Source: Chryseobacterium daeguense DSM 19388 (GTDB taxonomy: Bacteria; Bacteroidota; Bacteroidia; Flavobacteriales; Weeksellaceae). Taken from it: a DNA stretch of 64,000 nucleotides. The stretch is taken from NCBI RefSeq assembly GCF_000430825.1, contig NZ_AUMT01000005.1:303060-367059 (forward strand), written 5' to 3'. A program made the position numbers and the translations under genes. Below the pieces are notes generated by a model. The model saw nothing but the letters and a program-made list of their open reading frames with translations, had not been told where the DNA came from and made no database searches. The first letter of the stretch is position 1. Each line of letters opens with the position of its first letter. Of the stretch, positions 36,330-45,472 are shown in pieces.

Positions 36330-36362
36330 AACAGCTTGGCCATTTTCTGACCAAACTGTTTT
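36328..36362 (+). terminator. Terminator of the lipoprotein gene
   Basis: The outer stem AAAACAG / CTGTTTT (36328-36334 with 36356-36362) and the inner TTGG / CCAA form a two-part hairpin ending in T, overlapping the stop codon. Confidence 0.75.
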
Positions 36363-36364
36363 AT

Positions 36365-36479
36365 GAATGTGAATTGTTAATAGTGAATTTTGCCTCGCAA
36401 GTCAATTAATTGTGTTATGAATCATTTAAAATGAAAGATTCACCAACTAAGCAAAATTCACTATTGAGCATTCACATTT
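36365..36479. repeat. Imperfect inverted repeat reaching into the carbonic-anhydrase-like gene
   Basis: The left arm is at 36365-36393 and the right arm at 36451-36479. They share GAATTTTGC / GCAAAATTC and GTGAA / TTCAC words with a few mismatches over 29 bases. The right arm supplies the stop codon and last residues (NVNAQ) of the gene on the minus strand. Confidence 0.65.
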
Positions 36480-36991
36480 TCCTTATACCAGGAAGAATAT
36501 TTTACGTAATTATCTGCAATTCTGTTTACCTCGCCTTCTAATAATTGTGCATTAATATCTTTAATTTTTCTCGCCGGAACACCACCCCAGACTTCGCCGG
36601 ATTTGATATGAGTTCCCTGCGTTACTACAGAACCCGCACCTACAATAGAATTTTCTTCAACCAGACAGGCATCCATTACAATAGCTCCCATCCCAATCAA
36701 AACATTATCTTTAATAGTACATCCGTGAACAATGGCATTATGGCCTATGGATACATTATTTCCTATATTTAAAGGATACTTCTGGTACGTACAGTGCAGC
36801 ATTGCATTGTCCTGAACATTCACCTTATCCCCCATTTTTATGTAATGAACATCCCCCCTGATCACAGCATTATACCAGATGCTGCAGTCTTTTCCCATCA
36901 CTACATCTCCTATGATAGTCGCTGTTTCAGCTAAAAAACTATTCTCTCCTATTTGCGGGGCTTTTCCTAAAAGTTCTTTTATAAGTGCCAT
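36461..36991 (-). CDS. Gamma-carbonic-anhydrase-like hexapeptide-repeat protein
   Basis: A 176-residue left-handed beta-helix protein of the gamma-class carbonic anhydrase / YrdA type. Hexapeptide repeats run through residues 18-150 (ATIIGDVVMG, VSIGHNAIVHGC, VLIGMGAIVMDA). The three zinc-ligand His positions are plausible in LHCTYQ, IGHNAI and VHGC. I chose the ATG at 36991 (MALIKELLGK), where the family starts; the upstream in-frame ATG would add 19 residues made of spacer repeat. Enzyme activity in this subfamily is often undetected, so the role is open. Confidence 0.88.
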   Translation of the reverse strand: MALIKELLGKAPQIGENSFLAETATIIGDVVMGKDCSIWYNAVIRGDVHYIKMGDKVNVQDNAMLHCTYQKYPLNIGNNVSIGHNAIVHGCTIKDNVLIGMGAIVMDACLVEENSIVGAGSVVTQGTHIKSGEVWGGVPARKIKDINAQLLEGEVNRIADNYVKYSSWYKENVNAQ

Positions 36992-37081
36992 ATTATTGAT
37001 TTGAAAGTTTGATAATGAGCTAATTTGGAAATTAAACCTTGAAATCACAAATTGTAAATTACAGTGATAGCAAAAATCTAA

Positions 37082-37113
37082 CTGCTAATTTCCAGCTTCT
37101 AATTTCTAATTGC
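37082..37113. repeat. Intergenic short-word repeat (TTCTAATTTCTAA type)
   Basis: CTGCTAATTTCCAGCTTC and TAATTTCTAATTGCG lie between divergent genes, just before the promoter of the Nfu-type gene. Confidence 0.45.
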
Positions 37114-37114
37114 G

Positions 37115-37122
37115 TATTTTTG
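37115..37122 (+). promoter_or_regulatory. -7 box of the Nfu-type gene
   Basis: TATTTTTG matches TAnnTTTG, 21 bases before the ATG at 37144. Confidence 0.5.
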
Positions 37123-37143
37123 TATCTCAAATTTAACGAAAAA

Positions 37144-38022
37144 ATGCATACCATAATTATAGAACCAACCGAAAACCCGAAAGTAATGAAATTTGTTGCG
37201 GATTATAATCTAATCCCGGGATCGTTGGAATTGGACAGAGATTCAGATATTTCAGAAATTCCTTTGGCGCAGGAGCTGTTTAATTATCCTTTTGTGGAAA
37301 GAATTTTCATAACGGCTAATTTTGTAGCTGTTGCCAAACAGGACACCATAGAATGGGAACATGTAGCTGAAAGCCTGAAAAATGTGATTGAGGATGAATT
37401 ATTGGCCAATCCAAGAATTTACCTTCAGAAGAAAAAAGAAATGTACCAGATCTATGCTGAGATGACTCCCAACCCTAATGTAATGAAGTTTGTTTCAAGC
37501 AAATTATTACTGGACGGTTTCGTAGAAGTAAAATCCAGAGATGCAGCAGAAGGAGTTCCTTTAGCAGAAGCTGTTTTCAAGGAATTTGATTTTGCTAAAG
37601 AAGTTTTTATTTCTGATAATTTTGTGGCGGTTACCAGAGATAATTCCGTAGAATGGCATCAGGTAATGATGGCTGTACGCGGAATGATCGCCGAATATCT
37701 TCAGAACGGAGGCGATATCTCAAACCTTGAGCCTCAAAAGCACGAAAATCCCGTAGAAAAAATCATCAACAGAGATTATACTGAAGACGAACAGAAAATT
37801 TCTGACATTTTAAATGAATACGTTGCTCCGGCTGTAGAAAATGACGGTGGAAAAATTTCCCTGATGGAATATGATCAGGAAAATAAAACCGCAAAAATGC
37901 TTTTGCAGGGGGCATGTTCAGGCTGTCCGAGCTCCACCGCTACGCTGAAAAACGGTATTGAAAATATTTTAAAACAATTCGTTCCGGATCTTGTAGAAAG
38001 AGTGGAAGCTGTAAACGGATAA
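37144..38022 (+). CDS. Nfu/NifU-type Fe-S scaffold protein with duplicated N-terminal domain
   Basis: A 292-residue protein. Two Nfu N-terminal domains stand in tandem (residues 1-85, with TENPKVMKFVADYNLIPG, and about 102-190, with TPNPNVMKFVSSKLLLDG). A NifU C-terminal domain follows with the cluster-binding pair in QGACSGCPSSTATLKNG. It should assemble or deliver Fe-S clusters in the cytoplasm; NadA here would be one client. The ATG at 37144 is where the domain starts, and the upstream in-frame start would only add translated spacer. A repeat-filled gap separates it from hemH. Confidence 0.92.
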   Translation: MHTIIIEPTENPKVMKFVADYNLIPGSLELDRDSDISEIPLAQELFNYPFVERIFITANFVAVAKQDTIEWEHVAESLKNVIEDELLANPRIYLQKKKEMYQIYAEMTPNPNVMKFVSSKLLLDGFVEVKSRDAAEGVPLAEAVFKEFDFAKEVFISDNFVAVTRDNSVEWHQVMMAVRGMIAEYLQNGGDISNLEPQKHENPVEKIINRDYTEDEQKISDILNEYVAPAVENDGGKISLMEYDQENKTAKMLLQGACSGCPSSTATLKNGIENILKQFVPDLVERVEAVNG

Positions 38023-38023
38023 A

Positions 38024-38086
38024 AACATGAGCAATGAGTAATGTGCTTTAAAAATTACTCATTACCAATTACTCATTACTTATATT
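38024..38086. repeat. Inverted short-word repeat (AATGAGTAATG / CATTACTCATT type)
   Basis: AATGAGTAATG at 38033-38043 faces two copies of its partial complement (ATTACTCAT) within 38054-38079. It fills the Nfu-hemH spacer. Confidence 0.7.
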
Positions 38087-38088
38087 TT

Positions 38089-39111
38089 ATGAAAGGAATT
38101 TTATTAGTAAATCTTGGTTCGCCAAAGTCTACGGCAGTAAACGATGTAAAGGAATATCTTGACGAATTTTTGATGGACGAGCGGGTGATCGATTATCGAT
38201 GGATTTTCCGTGCGCTTCTTGTGCAGGGAATTATTCTGAAAACAAGACCTCCAAAATCTGCCGAAGCATACAAAACGGTTTGGACAGATGAAGGATCGCC
38301 GCTAATTGTCATTACTGAAAAAATCCAGAAAAAACTTCAGAAGCTGGTGGATGTTCCGGTGGAAATCGGGATGAGATATGCGGAACCGAGCATTGAAACA
38401 GGAATCAGAAAGCTAACGGAAAAAGGTGTTTCGGAGATTGTTCTTTTCCCTCTCTATCCGCAATATGCGATGAGCACAACGGAAACCGTCATTGAAAAAG
38501 CAGAAGAGGTAAGAAAACAGAAATTCCCGGATGTAAAGATCAATTATATTCAACCGTTTTATAACAGGGAAATTTACATTAATTGTTTAGCAGAAAGCAT
38601 CAGGGAAAAGCTTCCTGAAAATTTCGATGCGCTGCAGTTCTCTTATCACGGCGTTCCGGAAAGGCATATTTATAAAACCGATCCCACAAAAACGTGTAAT
38701 TTAAATGACTGCTGTTCGAGAGAAACCAATCCGAGCCATCAGTTCTGCTACCGTCATCAATGTTTTAAAACAACAGAAACCGTCATTGAAAAACTGGGCT
38801 TACCAAAGGAAAAAGTTATTGTTTCTTTCCAGTCCAGATTAGGAAAAGATAAATGGATTGAACCTTATACCGACGAAACACTGGAAACTATCCCTGCGAA
38901 AGGCATCAAGAATCTTGCAATTGTATGTCCGGCCTTCGTTTCAGACTGCCTTGAAACGCTGGAAGAAATTTCCGTTGAAGGAAAGGAGCAGTTTCTGCAT
39001 GGAGGCGGAGAAAATTTCCATTATATCCCCTGCCTCAATGATGAAGACCGCTGGATAGAGATTGTAAAGACTTTATGTGAAGAGAAACTTAATGAGTTTT
39101 ATCTTGTTTAA
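38089..39111 (+). CDS. hemH: Ferrochelatase (HemH)
   Basis: A 340-residue enzyme for the last step of haem synthesis, inserting iron into protoporphyrin IX. I chose the ATG at 38089 (MKGILLVNLGSPKS), where the family begins; the longer frame would be translated repeat. The metal-site His187 is in QFSYHGVPERH. Residues 203-225 hold five cysteines (Cys203, 208, 209, 220, 225) in an internal segment, similar in place to the [2Fe-2S] segment known from the Myxococcus enzyme. An Fe-S cluster is therefore plausible, and the Nfu-type protein upstream would fit that. Confidence 0.96.
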   Translation: MKGILLVNLGSPKSTAVNDVKEYLDEFLMDERVIDYRWIFRALLVQGIILKTRPPKSAEAYKTVWTDEGSPLIVITEKIQKKLQKLVDVPVEIGMRYAEPSIETGIRKLTEKGVSEIVLFPLYPQYAMSTTETVIEKAEEVRKQKFPDVKINYIQPFYNREIYINCLAESIREKLPENFDALQFSYHGVPERHIYKTDPTKTCNLNDCCSRETNPSHQFCYRHQCFKTTETVIEKLGLPKEKVIVSFQSRLGKDKWIEPYTDETLETIPAKGIKNLAIVCPAFVSDCLETLEEISVEGKEQFLHGGGENFHYIPCLNDEDRWIEIVKTLCEEKLNEFYLV

Positions 39112-39120
39112 AAAAATATA

Positions 39121-39146
39121 AACCTCCGATGATGGAGGTTTTTTTA
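39121..39146 (+). terminator. Terminator of hemH
   Basis: A perfect stem AACCTCC / GGAGGTT with a 6-base loop is followed by seven T residues. Confidence 0.88.
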
Positions 39147-39158
39147 TTTTGATTTAAT

Positions 39159-40370
39159 CTATCTTACCGGCGTTCTGAATTCCCCATATCCTATGAGTCC
39201 GTCATAATTACGCCCGAAAGGAGCATAATATAAAAATGCCTGGTAAAGATTTTCTGTCTGCCAGAAATTACCGTTTACTTCACCGAAATTTAGTGGGCCG
39301 TTTCCTTGTCTTGTTGCAAGAATATAGTTGTAAAACCCTTGTTTCAGATAAATTTTTGCCACATACTTTTTTGCAGCAACATCATACTGCATCTGGTTTT
39401 CCTTACTTGCTTTGAAATTATTAAAACCACCCAAAACATAAATATCTTTATCCACAGGATCAGAATCCAGGGAAAAATACACCCAGGAATAATCCGCTTC
39501 CCTTTCCGCATCCCTTTCTCTTCCCAGATCATTTCTTCTGTAATACCACGCTCCGTTCACATCCGGCTGGTACTGATAATTTAATGGAAATGCCCAGACA
39601 GGATGAAGATACGTTTGGTTTACGCCTTCCAGAATCTCTGTAGCACGAACCATATCTGCAGCCATATTCATGTTTTTATTATCAAAATAATAAAATTCAT
39701 TATTCCCGGGAAAAACCAGCGACATCTGCTGGAAGAGCAGCTGGTTTCCTAATGTAGTGCTTGGTTTGAGGTTATTAATCGTAACATTCGGGTTGTTATT
39801 CTGCATCACATTCAGCGTCATAGAATTAACGTTAGCCGAAAGGTCTCCGCCTTTAGGAACCGCTTTTACTTCTACCCGCTGATTGGCATCAGGATTCCTT
39901 GCATCTGATATCCTTGAAATATTTAAAGCTAATGTAGCTGCATCTTCCACCACATAAAATCTTCTTTTAAACAATGGTTTTTCCGCAGAATCTTTGTACA
40001 CAATGATTTCATAATTTCCTGAAATCTTGGGCTGCATCTTTTCATTAGGGAAAGTCAGTTTATAGTGAGTATAAGCCTGCAATGTATTGAAGGAATATTG
40101 AAATTTATCCAACAGCGCATTCAAGCTTCCATTAGCAAACTCAGTGAAGAAAAGATTATCATCTTCCCAGTTTCTGTTGTAATGCTTGATGGTATACCTG
40201 TAGATTTCGCTGGCATTGGTAAGATCATCAAAACTCAGAACCAATTGCTGATTAAAATTAATAACAGGTGTTTCGTCATTCGTCTGAGGATTAAATAACT
40301 GGATGCTCTGGATGTTCTGTCCAAAAACCAATCCGCCTAAAGAAAGTAAAAGTATTCGCAAAGTTTTCAT
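39159..40370 (-). CDS. Type IX secretion plug-type protein (DUF5103)
   Basis: A 403-residue exported protein with a signal peptide (MKTLRILLLSLGGLVFG). Two beta domains are visible: an N-terminal one with FDDLTNASEIYRYTIKHYNR, and a C-terminal immunoglobulin-like one with DVYVLGGFN-type strands (KDIYVLGGFNNFKA). This is the DUF5103 layout. A member in Flavobacterium johnsoniae was identified as the plug that closes the empty SprA translocon of T9SS. It fits the T9SS cargo encoded at 9.4-12 kb. It is a single gene convergent with hemH. Confidence 0.85.
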   Translation of the reverse strand: MKTLRILLLSLGGLVFGQNIQSIQLFNPQTNDETPVINFNQQLVLSFDDLTNASEIYRYTIKHYNRNWEDDNLFFTEFANGSLNALLDKFQYSFNTLQAYTHYKLTFPNEKMQPKISGNYEIIVYKDSAEKPLFKRRFYVVEDAATLALNISRISDARNPDANQRVEVKAVPKGGDLSANVNSMTLNVMQNNNPNVTINNLKPSTTLGNQLLFQQMSLVFPGNNEFYYFDNKNMNMAADMVRATEILEGVNQTYLHPVWAFPLNYQYQPDVNGAWYYRRNDLGRERDAEREADYSWVYFSLDSDPVDKDIYVLGGFNNFKASKENQMQYDVAAKKYVAKIYLKQGFYNYILATRQGNGPLNFGEVNGNFWQTENLYQAFLYYAPFGRNYDGLIGYGEFRTPVR

Positions 40371-40483
40371 TATGACGAAGATAACGAAAAATTGGGATTT
40401 TTAATATGATAATTGTGTTTTAGTTATTTTGATTAGGACTAAATGTGAGATCTTGTTGCATGACAAGTTCGTAATTATTTTTA

Positions 40484-40510
40484 GAGACAGCTTCGCGCTC
40501 AGCATGACAA
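40484..40510. repeat. Solitary REP-like arm
   Basis: This stretch shares GCTCAGCATGACA and the CTTCG core with the arms at 17583-17701 and 47733-47833, but no full partner is near. A short self-complement CTTGTTGCATGACAAG lies at 40452-40467. Confidence 0.6.
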
Positions 40511-40599
40511 CCCTAATACTAGCCACAAAGGTGAGACTTTTCAACAGTGTTACATCTCTATTGATTTACTATTCAGGATAAAAATTACTTAATTGTTTA

Positions 40600-40618
40600 A
40601 ACCACAACTTTTGTGGTT
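40600..40618. repeat. Short palindrome AACCACAA / TTGTGGTT
   Basis: 8-bp perfect arms with a 3-base loop lie 30 bases before the metallo-hydrolase gene. It uses the same words as the spacers around the RND genes (TTAACCACAAAAG). It may be an operator or a spacer repeat. Confidence 0.4.
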
Positions 40619-40647
40619 AAATTTGTCTCAATAAAAATATTCAGAGT

Positions 40648-41286
40648 ATGCTTCAGATTCAAGGTTTCGTATTCAATTTTGCGAGCGAAAATACTTATAT
40701 CCTTTATAACGAAAATAAAAATGCCTGGCTTATTGATCCGGGAAATATGAATGATCAGGAAACAAAGGCAATTCATAATTTCATTACTGAAAACGGCCTT
40801 AAAATTCAGAAAATCCTTCTGACTCATGCCCATATTGATCATGTAATCGGCCTGCAGTGGGCTTTTGATACATTTAAAGTTCCAGTTACAATGCATCAGG
40901 ATGATAAAGAGGTTTTGGATATGCTTCAGGCCAGCGGAATGAGGTTCGGCTTCCAGATTAATCCTGTACAAGTGGATATTGAATATATTAAAGAGGGCGA
41001 TGAACTGGAGCTTGACGGTGAGAAATTCAAAATATACCATGTTCCCGGCCATTCTCCCGGAAGCGTGGTTTATCATAACGAAAATCAGAAATTCATGATC
41101 TCCGGTGACGTTTTGTTTGAAGGAAGCATCGGAAGAACCGATTTATACAAAGGAAACTACGAACAGTTAATTGAAGGAATTAAATCCAAGCTTTTTGTTC
41201 TTGATGGTGAAACGCAGGTTTTTTCAGGACATGGAAATCCTACGACGATTGGGTTTGAAAAGGAGTATAATCCTTTTTTTAAATAA
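40648..41286 (+). CDS. Metallo-beta-lactamase-fold hydrolase, glyoxalase II-like
   Basis: A 212-residue cytoplasmic protein with the metal-binding motif THAHIDHVIG (HxHxDH, residues 59-64), the third ligand region HVPGHSPGSVVYH, the Asp of SGDVLFEGSIGRTD, and the last His of FSGHGNPTTIG. The length and the GHSPGS motif fit the hydroxyacylglutathione-hydrolase-like group often found in bacteria without glutathione. The substrate is not predictable. Confidence 0.92.
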   Translation: MLQIQGFVFNFASENTYILYNENKNAWLIDPGNMNDQETKAIHNFITENGLKIQKILLTHAHIDHVIGLQWAFDTFKVPVTMHQDDKEVLDMLQASGMRFGFQINPVQVDIEYIKEGDELELDGEKFKIYHVPGHSPGSVVYHNENQKFMISGDVLFEGSIGRTDLYKGNYEQLIEGIKSKLFVLDGETQVFSGHGNPTTIGFEKEYNPFFK

Positions 41287-41363
41287 AAGGTTCGAGTGTG
41301 GTGATTTAAATTGATATGTATTCAGGTTTTGGCTAAATCCCATTTGGATAATTAATTTAATAA

Positions 41364-41379
41364 GCGGGCTAAAGCCCGC
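41364..41379. repeat. GGGCTAAAGCCC palindrome
   Basis: GCGGGCTAAAGCCCGC is perfectly self-complementary around AA. The same core serves as terminator stem at 8149-8166. Here there is no T run. Confidence 0.6.
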
Positions 41380-41392
41380 CCCTATTGATATT

Positions 41393-41420
41393 AAAAACCG
41401 CCAGAAAAATCCGGCGGTTT
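41393..41420 (-). terminator. Terminator of the trehalose-locus operon
   Basis: The stem AAACCGCC / GGCGGTTT (41395-41402 with 41413-41420) has a 10-base loop, and on the minus strand T residues follow. Confidence 0.8.
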
Positions 41421-41444
41421 ATCAATTTTATGAAGAAATTAAAT

Positions 41445-43895
41445 TTAGAAATCCAAAGTAATGGAAGCTCTTACCGCCGCACCCATAATTGGTCTGGCCA
41501 TAATGATTCCGTCGCCCGTTGGAGATCCTGCTCTCGGATCACCTTCTGTAATTCCGATGGTATTGAAGATATTGGTTCCGTCAACCGCAAAACGGATTTT
41601 TCCTAACTGGTAAGACGTTCCCGCTCCCACTTCTGAAAATGAAGGCAGGGTCTGTGCATTTTTTTCATCCTGGAAACGTTTTCCATAATAATTCATGCTT
41701 ACATAAGCTCTCCATTGCTTGGTGATATTCACTGCCGGAGAAATATTAAAGTAAAACTTCGGCATTCTCCTTACTGTATTTCCATCATAATCGAATGTGG
41801 ATCCGTCTGCATTTCTTCCCGTAAAATCTTTATATTTTGGGTTTTGAACGGTTCCGTTGAAGGTAATTTCCAGCATATTATTGAACAATCTCGCGTAACC
41901 TTCCAACTCCACCCCGAAATTGGTAGTATTGGCGAATTTATTTTCCGAACTTCCGTCTGAGAAAACATCTGTAAATGAAAGATTATTCAGGGTAGAATAG
42001 AACGGAATTACCGCCACATCAAATGTCCTTGAATAATATTTATATCCTACTTCCAGCTGATTGGTGGTTACCGGCTTTATGGCCGACAGGTTATTCATAT
42101 TGTTATAATACGCTTCTTCGTTCGGAGACCTGAAACCATTGGAAAAACGGGCATAGACCGCATTTTCCCTGTTGATTTTATAATTCATTGCTCCCGTAAA
42201 AGATACCCTGCTGATATCATAATTCCAGTAAGTATATTTGTTTCCTAAAACAGCCATATTATCGTCAGCAGTTGTGGTCAGGAAAGAATGTGTCCCGTCT
42301 GTTGTCAGTCCGGAATTATTTAAGTTTGAAGTGGTGGTGCTTACTCCATATCCTTTATAAAAATCGCGGCTGTAGCGGATTCCACCATTGAAACTCAAAT
42401 TATCTGTAATATTATAATCTAAATTTAAATACACATCATTCAAGCTTCCCTGAATCTGCGAATCTCTGATCAGGAAAGACATGTCTGTAACCCCGTTATA
42501 GGTTTTGGAATATCCGGTATCTGTAGGAGCCAAAGAAGTATCCACCAGATTGAGAAGCGACGGCCTGTCTGTAGCTGTGGTTAAAATATTGCTCCAGTTC
42601 CAGTATTGATGGGACTTCCAGTTGGATTTATAGAAACCTGCCGTTACATTTCCTTTGTCGAATTTATAATTGAATTGTAAATCATTTACAAAATTATTCA
42701 TCTGTTTGTCAATTGCCCAGAATCCTAATTTTTGAACAAATTGAGGGTTAACAATTGTACCATTGCTTACTAATGAATACTGATAGGTGTTTCCAGCAAT
42801 TCCTTCCGATTTAGCAAAATCAGACATTGTTTGAGGTCCGCCCGCCGGAAAAATTCCGGTGTAATTCATATTGATATTTGTATATCTTGTTTTGTTTACA
42901 ACAGAGAAATTATTTCCAAGATCATATTTAAACTCTGCTCCCAGCACATCTACTTTGGGATGAATTCCATCCTCTAAATTTCTGCTGAAAAATCCACCGC
43001 CTGCCTGCGGAATATTCAATTGGCTGATCGTCCTGTAAGAATAGGTTCCGTAATTGGCATCAAAACCTGAAAACTCTTTCAGATCATTCCCGTTTTGAAC
43101 CAAAGGAATTGGAAGGAAGAATGTATTTCTGTCGTCCAGTTTTTTATAGTAGACTTTTGCATAGCCTTTATCGAACACATATTTCAGATTCATCCTGATC
43201 TGGCCGCCGTTATTGGCTTTAAAACCTGTTTTTCTGATTCCGTTGTCGGTTCTGTAAAATCCGCCGACATTGAAAAATAATTTATCTTCAACCAAAGCTC
43301 CACCCAGGTTGACATCGGTACGCATCAAACCATAAGTACTTGTTTCTAATTTTGCGGTTCCTTTGAAATCATTACCGCCTTCTTTAGTTATAAAATTGAT
43401 CAGACCTCCGGGAGAATTATTCGCGAAAATAGATCCTGACCCCCCTCTTAAAGCTTCCAGTCTGCTTACAGAATTGTCTACACGGAAGAAATTATCCGCA
43501 TTGGCAAATTGCAGGGCTCCGTCTTCGAAAACGGGTAATCCGTCTTCCTGAACCTGCACAAATTCGTAAGCTCCTGCAGAAGGAATCCCTCTTGCAAAAA
43601 GGTTGTTTCCTACTTCACCACCGGAAGTTTCCACCGCAAAACCAGGGACCCTCTGTAGCAAAGCTGCCGCACTGATGGGGTTTTGCTTCTGAATTTCTTT
43701 TGCACTGAATGTAGAAATTGCCGTGCTGGATTCTATTTTCTTTTTCGGGTTCGAGTTACCTGTAATCACCACCTGATCAATGGAAGTTGACAATCTTGTA
43801 GAATCTTGTGCCGGAGTTTCCTGAGCATACGCATTGTTAAAATAAAGCGTTGCAATTCCGGCAAGCAAGAAAATCGATCTTTTTTTCATAGCCAT
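41445..43895 (-). CDS. TonB-dependent outer-membrane receptor
   Basis: An 816-residue porin-like receptor. Signal peptide (ending NNAYAQ), then a plug domain (about residues 35-165: VVITGNSNPKKK near the TonB box region, SAAALLQRVPGFAVET, LEALRGGSGSIFANNSPGGLINFITK) and a 22-strand barrel ending in the usual aromatic residue (ITLDF). No carboxypeptidase-like extension or SusD partner is present, so it is not a classical SusC. It ends a run with trehalase and an MFS transporter, which suggests uptake of trehalose or a trehalose-containing sugar (inference). It could also carry a siderophore. Confidence 0.92.
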   Translation of the reverse strand: MAMKKRSIFLLAGIATLYFNNAYAQETPAQDSTRLSTSIDQVVITGNSNPKKKIESSTAISTFSAKEIQKQNPISAAALLQRVPGFAVETSGGEVGNNLFARGIPSAGAYEFVQVQEDGLPVFEDGALQFANADNFFRVDNSVSRLEALRGGSGSIFANNSPGGLINFITKEGGNDFKGTAKLETSTYGLMRTDVNLGGALVEDKLFFNVGGFYRTDNGIRKTGFKANNGGQIRMNLKYVFDKGYAKVYYKKLDDRNTFFLPIPLVQNGNDLKEFSGFDANYGTYSYRTISQLNIPQAGGGFFSRNLEDGIHPKVDVLGAEFKYDLGNNFSVVNKTRYTNINMNYTGIFPAGGPQTMSDFAKSEGIAGNTYQYSLVSNGTIVNPQFVQKLGFWAIDKQMNNFVNDLQFNYKFDKGNVTAGFYKSNWKSHQYWNWSNILTTATDRPSLLNLVDTSLAPTDTGYSKTYNGVTDMSFLIRDSQIQGSLNDVYLNLDYNITDNLSFNGGIRYSRDFYKGYGVSTTTSNLNNSGLTTDGTHSFLTTTADDNMAVLGNKYTYWNYDISRVSFTGAMNYKINRENAVYARFSNGFRSPNEEAYYNNMNNLSAIKPVTTNQLEVGYKYYSRTFDVAVIPFYSTLNNLSFTDVFSDGSSENKFANTTNFGVELEGYARLFNNMLEITFNGTVQNPKYKDFTGRNADGSTFDYDGNTVRRMPKFYFNISPAVNITKQWRAYVSMNYYGKRFQDEKNAQTLPSFSEVGAGTSYQLGKIRFAVDGTNIFNTIGITEGDPRAGSPTGDGIIMARPIMGAAVRASITLDF

Positions 43896-43976
43896 ATTAA
43901 TTTTATAGTTAGTTTTAATTTTTTAAAATTTATTTTAAACAGTAAGAAAATGGAAGGTTTTAAGTTGAAGTAATTC

Positions 43977-45470
43977 TTAATTCCTTAATGTTTCATTATG
44001 CTTTAATTTCAAATACACACCATTCGTCCACCCGAAGCCGTCCTGATTCGGATATTCTCCGCCTCCTGCAATCGTTTCTGTGTCCAGAGCATTATATTTT
44101 TCCATTAGTTTTCCGGTATTGTTGTAAACCCTTTCCACATTGGAACACCAGTTATCTTTAATTTTTTCCGCCAGATCATTGAATCCGTAGTTTTTCATTG
44201 CTTTAAAACCAAGCCATTGATAAGGCGCCCAAGCATTCGGTAAATCCCATTGCTGCCCGGAATTTTTTGTAGTGGTGACCAATCCGCCCTGATACAAAAA
44301 TTTTTCTGAAATAATTTTTGCCACAGATTCAGCCTGCTTGTCATTTGCCACTTCAAGAAACAAAGGGTAAAGCGCTGCAATATGTTCTGAAGATGTTTTT
44401 ATATTTTTTTTCGAGTGAAAATCTTTATATGTTCCGGAATTTTCGTCCCAGAAATATTTATCGATCATTAATTTTCGCTGGGCAGCTCTTTCTTTGAAAT
44501 AATTTTCTTTTTCAGACAGATTCTGAAGAGCTGAAGACATCGTCAATGTTTTTTCCAAATGCCATAAAAGACAGTTCAGGTCTACTTCGGCAAGATTCAG
44601 AGTTTCAATGGTCTGTATATTTTCACCGTCTGCAAACCATCTGCTGGAAAAATCCCAACCCGACTCGCAGGCGCTTCTTATATTCCGGTAAAATTCCTCA
44701 GATGTATTTTTATTATCTTCAATATCAATTAAATAACTTTCAGGACGGGGCTCATTTTCAGCATCATAATATCTGTTTAAAATATCTCCATCTTTTGTTT
44801 TCAAAACCCTTTTAATAGCCGAACCTTTTTCTAATCTTTCGATTCCGCTCATCCAGAAAGCGTATTCCTTTTTTAGAGTATCATGATATTTGATGTAAAC
44901 AGTTTGATCTTTAGTTGTTTCAAAAAGCAGATCCAGCATCAAAGAAAAATATGGCGGCTGCGAACGCGTTAAGAAATGCGTACGGCTTGCATTGGGAACA
45001 AATCCAACAGTCTGGATTAAATAAGAACAGTTTTCAATAATATTTTCCATCATTTCCACCCTTCCGGAAACCTGCAATCCCAACATGATAAAATAGCTGT
45101 CCCAATAGAAAAATTCATTAAAACGGCCTCCCGGAACCACGTAAGGCCTTGGAAGTTTCAGTAAAGTTCCTTTGTCTTCATAAGCCGTTCTGGTCAGCTC
45201 ATCCCAAAGTTTTTCAATATGCTCATTAATCGGCAGATGATCTTCTCTCTGGATAGAAACTTTTGCTCCTAAAAAATCGAAATTTGAGAGTACAAATTCC
45301 TTTAAACTAAAATTTTCATTCTGTTTTTCCTGTTGATATTTTGCGTTGATCTCAGCAATCGGAAACAGCGGAACCGCATCGGTCATCATTTTTTGATCTT
45401 CAAAAACCTTTGATCTCTGGACATCATCAAAAAGTACCTGAATTTCGCTTATATATAATGGATTGTTCAT
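43977..45470 (-). CDS. Trehalase, GH37 family
   Basis: A 497-residue enzyme that splits trehalose into two glucose units. GH37 signatures: PGGRFNEFFYWDSYF (near residues 113-127), QQWDLPNAWAPYQWL near 415, and the Gly-rich GGGEYPNQDGFGW near the end with the catalytic base Glu. The catalytic acid should be the Asp in SGWDFSSRW. There is no signal peptide, so it is cytoplasmic like TreF, and trehalose must enter first. It starts 2 bases after the MFS gene and belongs to the same operon. Confidence 0.95.
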   Translation of the reverse strand: MNNPLYISEIQVLFDDVQRSKVFEDQKMMTDAVPLFPIAEINAKYQQEKQNENFSLKEFVLSNFDFLGAKVSIQREDHLPINEHIEKLWDELTRTAYEDKGTLLKLPRPYVVPGGRFNEFFYWDSYFIMLGLQVSGRVEMMENIIENCSYLIQTVGFVPNASRTHFLTRSQPPYFSLMLDLLFETTKDQTVYIKYHDTLKKEYAFWMSGIERLEKGSAIKRVLKTKDGDILNRYYDAENEPRPESYLIDIEDNKNTSEEFYRNIRSACESGWDFSSRWFADGENIQTIETLNLAEVDLNCLLWHLEKTLTMSSALQNLSEKENYFKERAAQRKLMIDKYFWDENSGTYKDFHSKKNIKTSSEHIAALYPLFLEVANDKQAESVAKIISEKFLYQGGLVTTTKNSGQQWDLPNAWAPYQWLGFKAMKNYGFNDLAEKIKDNWCSNVERVYNNTGKLMEKYNALDTETIAGGGEYPNQDGFGWTNGVYLKLKHNETLRN

Positions 45471-45472
45471 TT

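Noticed and set aside
40597..41076. 159-codon open frame on the minus strand
   Set aside because: It is antisense to the clearly coding metallo-hydrolase and its composition has no protein character.
41445..43895. SusC-type receptor of a polysaccharide-utilisation locus
   Set aside because: No SusD partner, no carboxypeptidase-like N-terminal domain, and no set of glycoside hydrolases beside trehalase.
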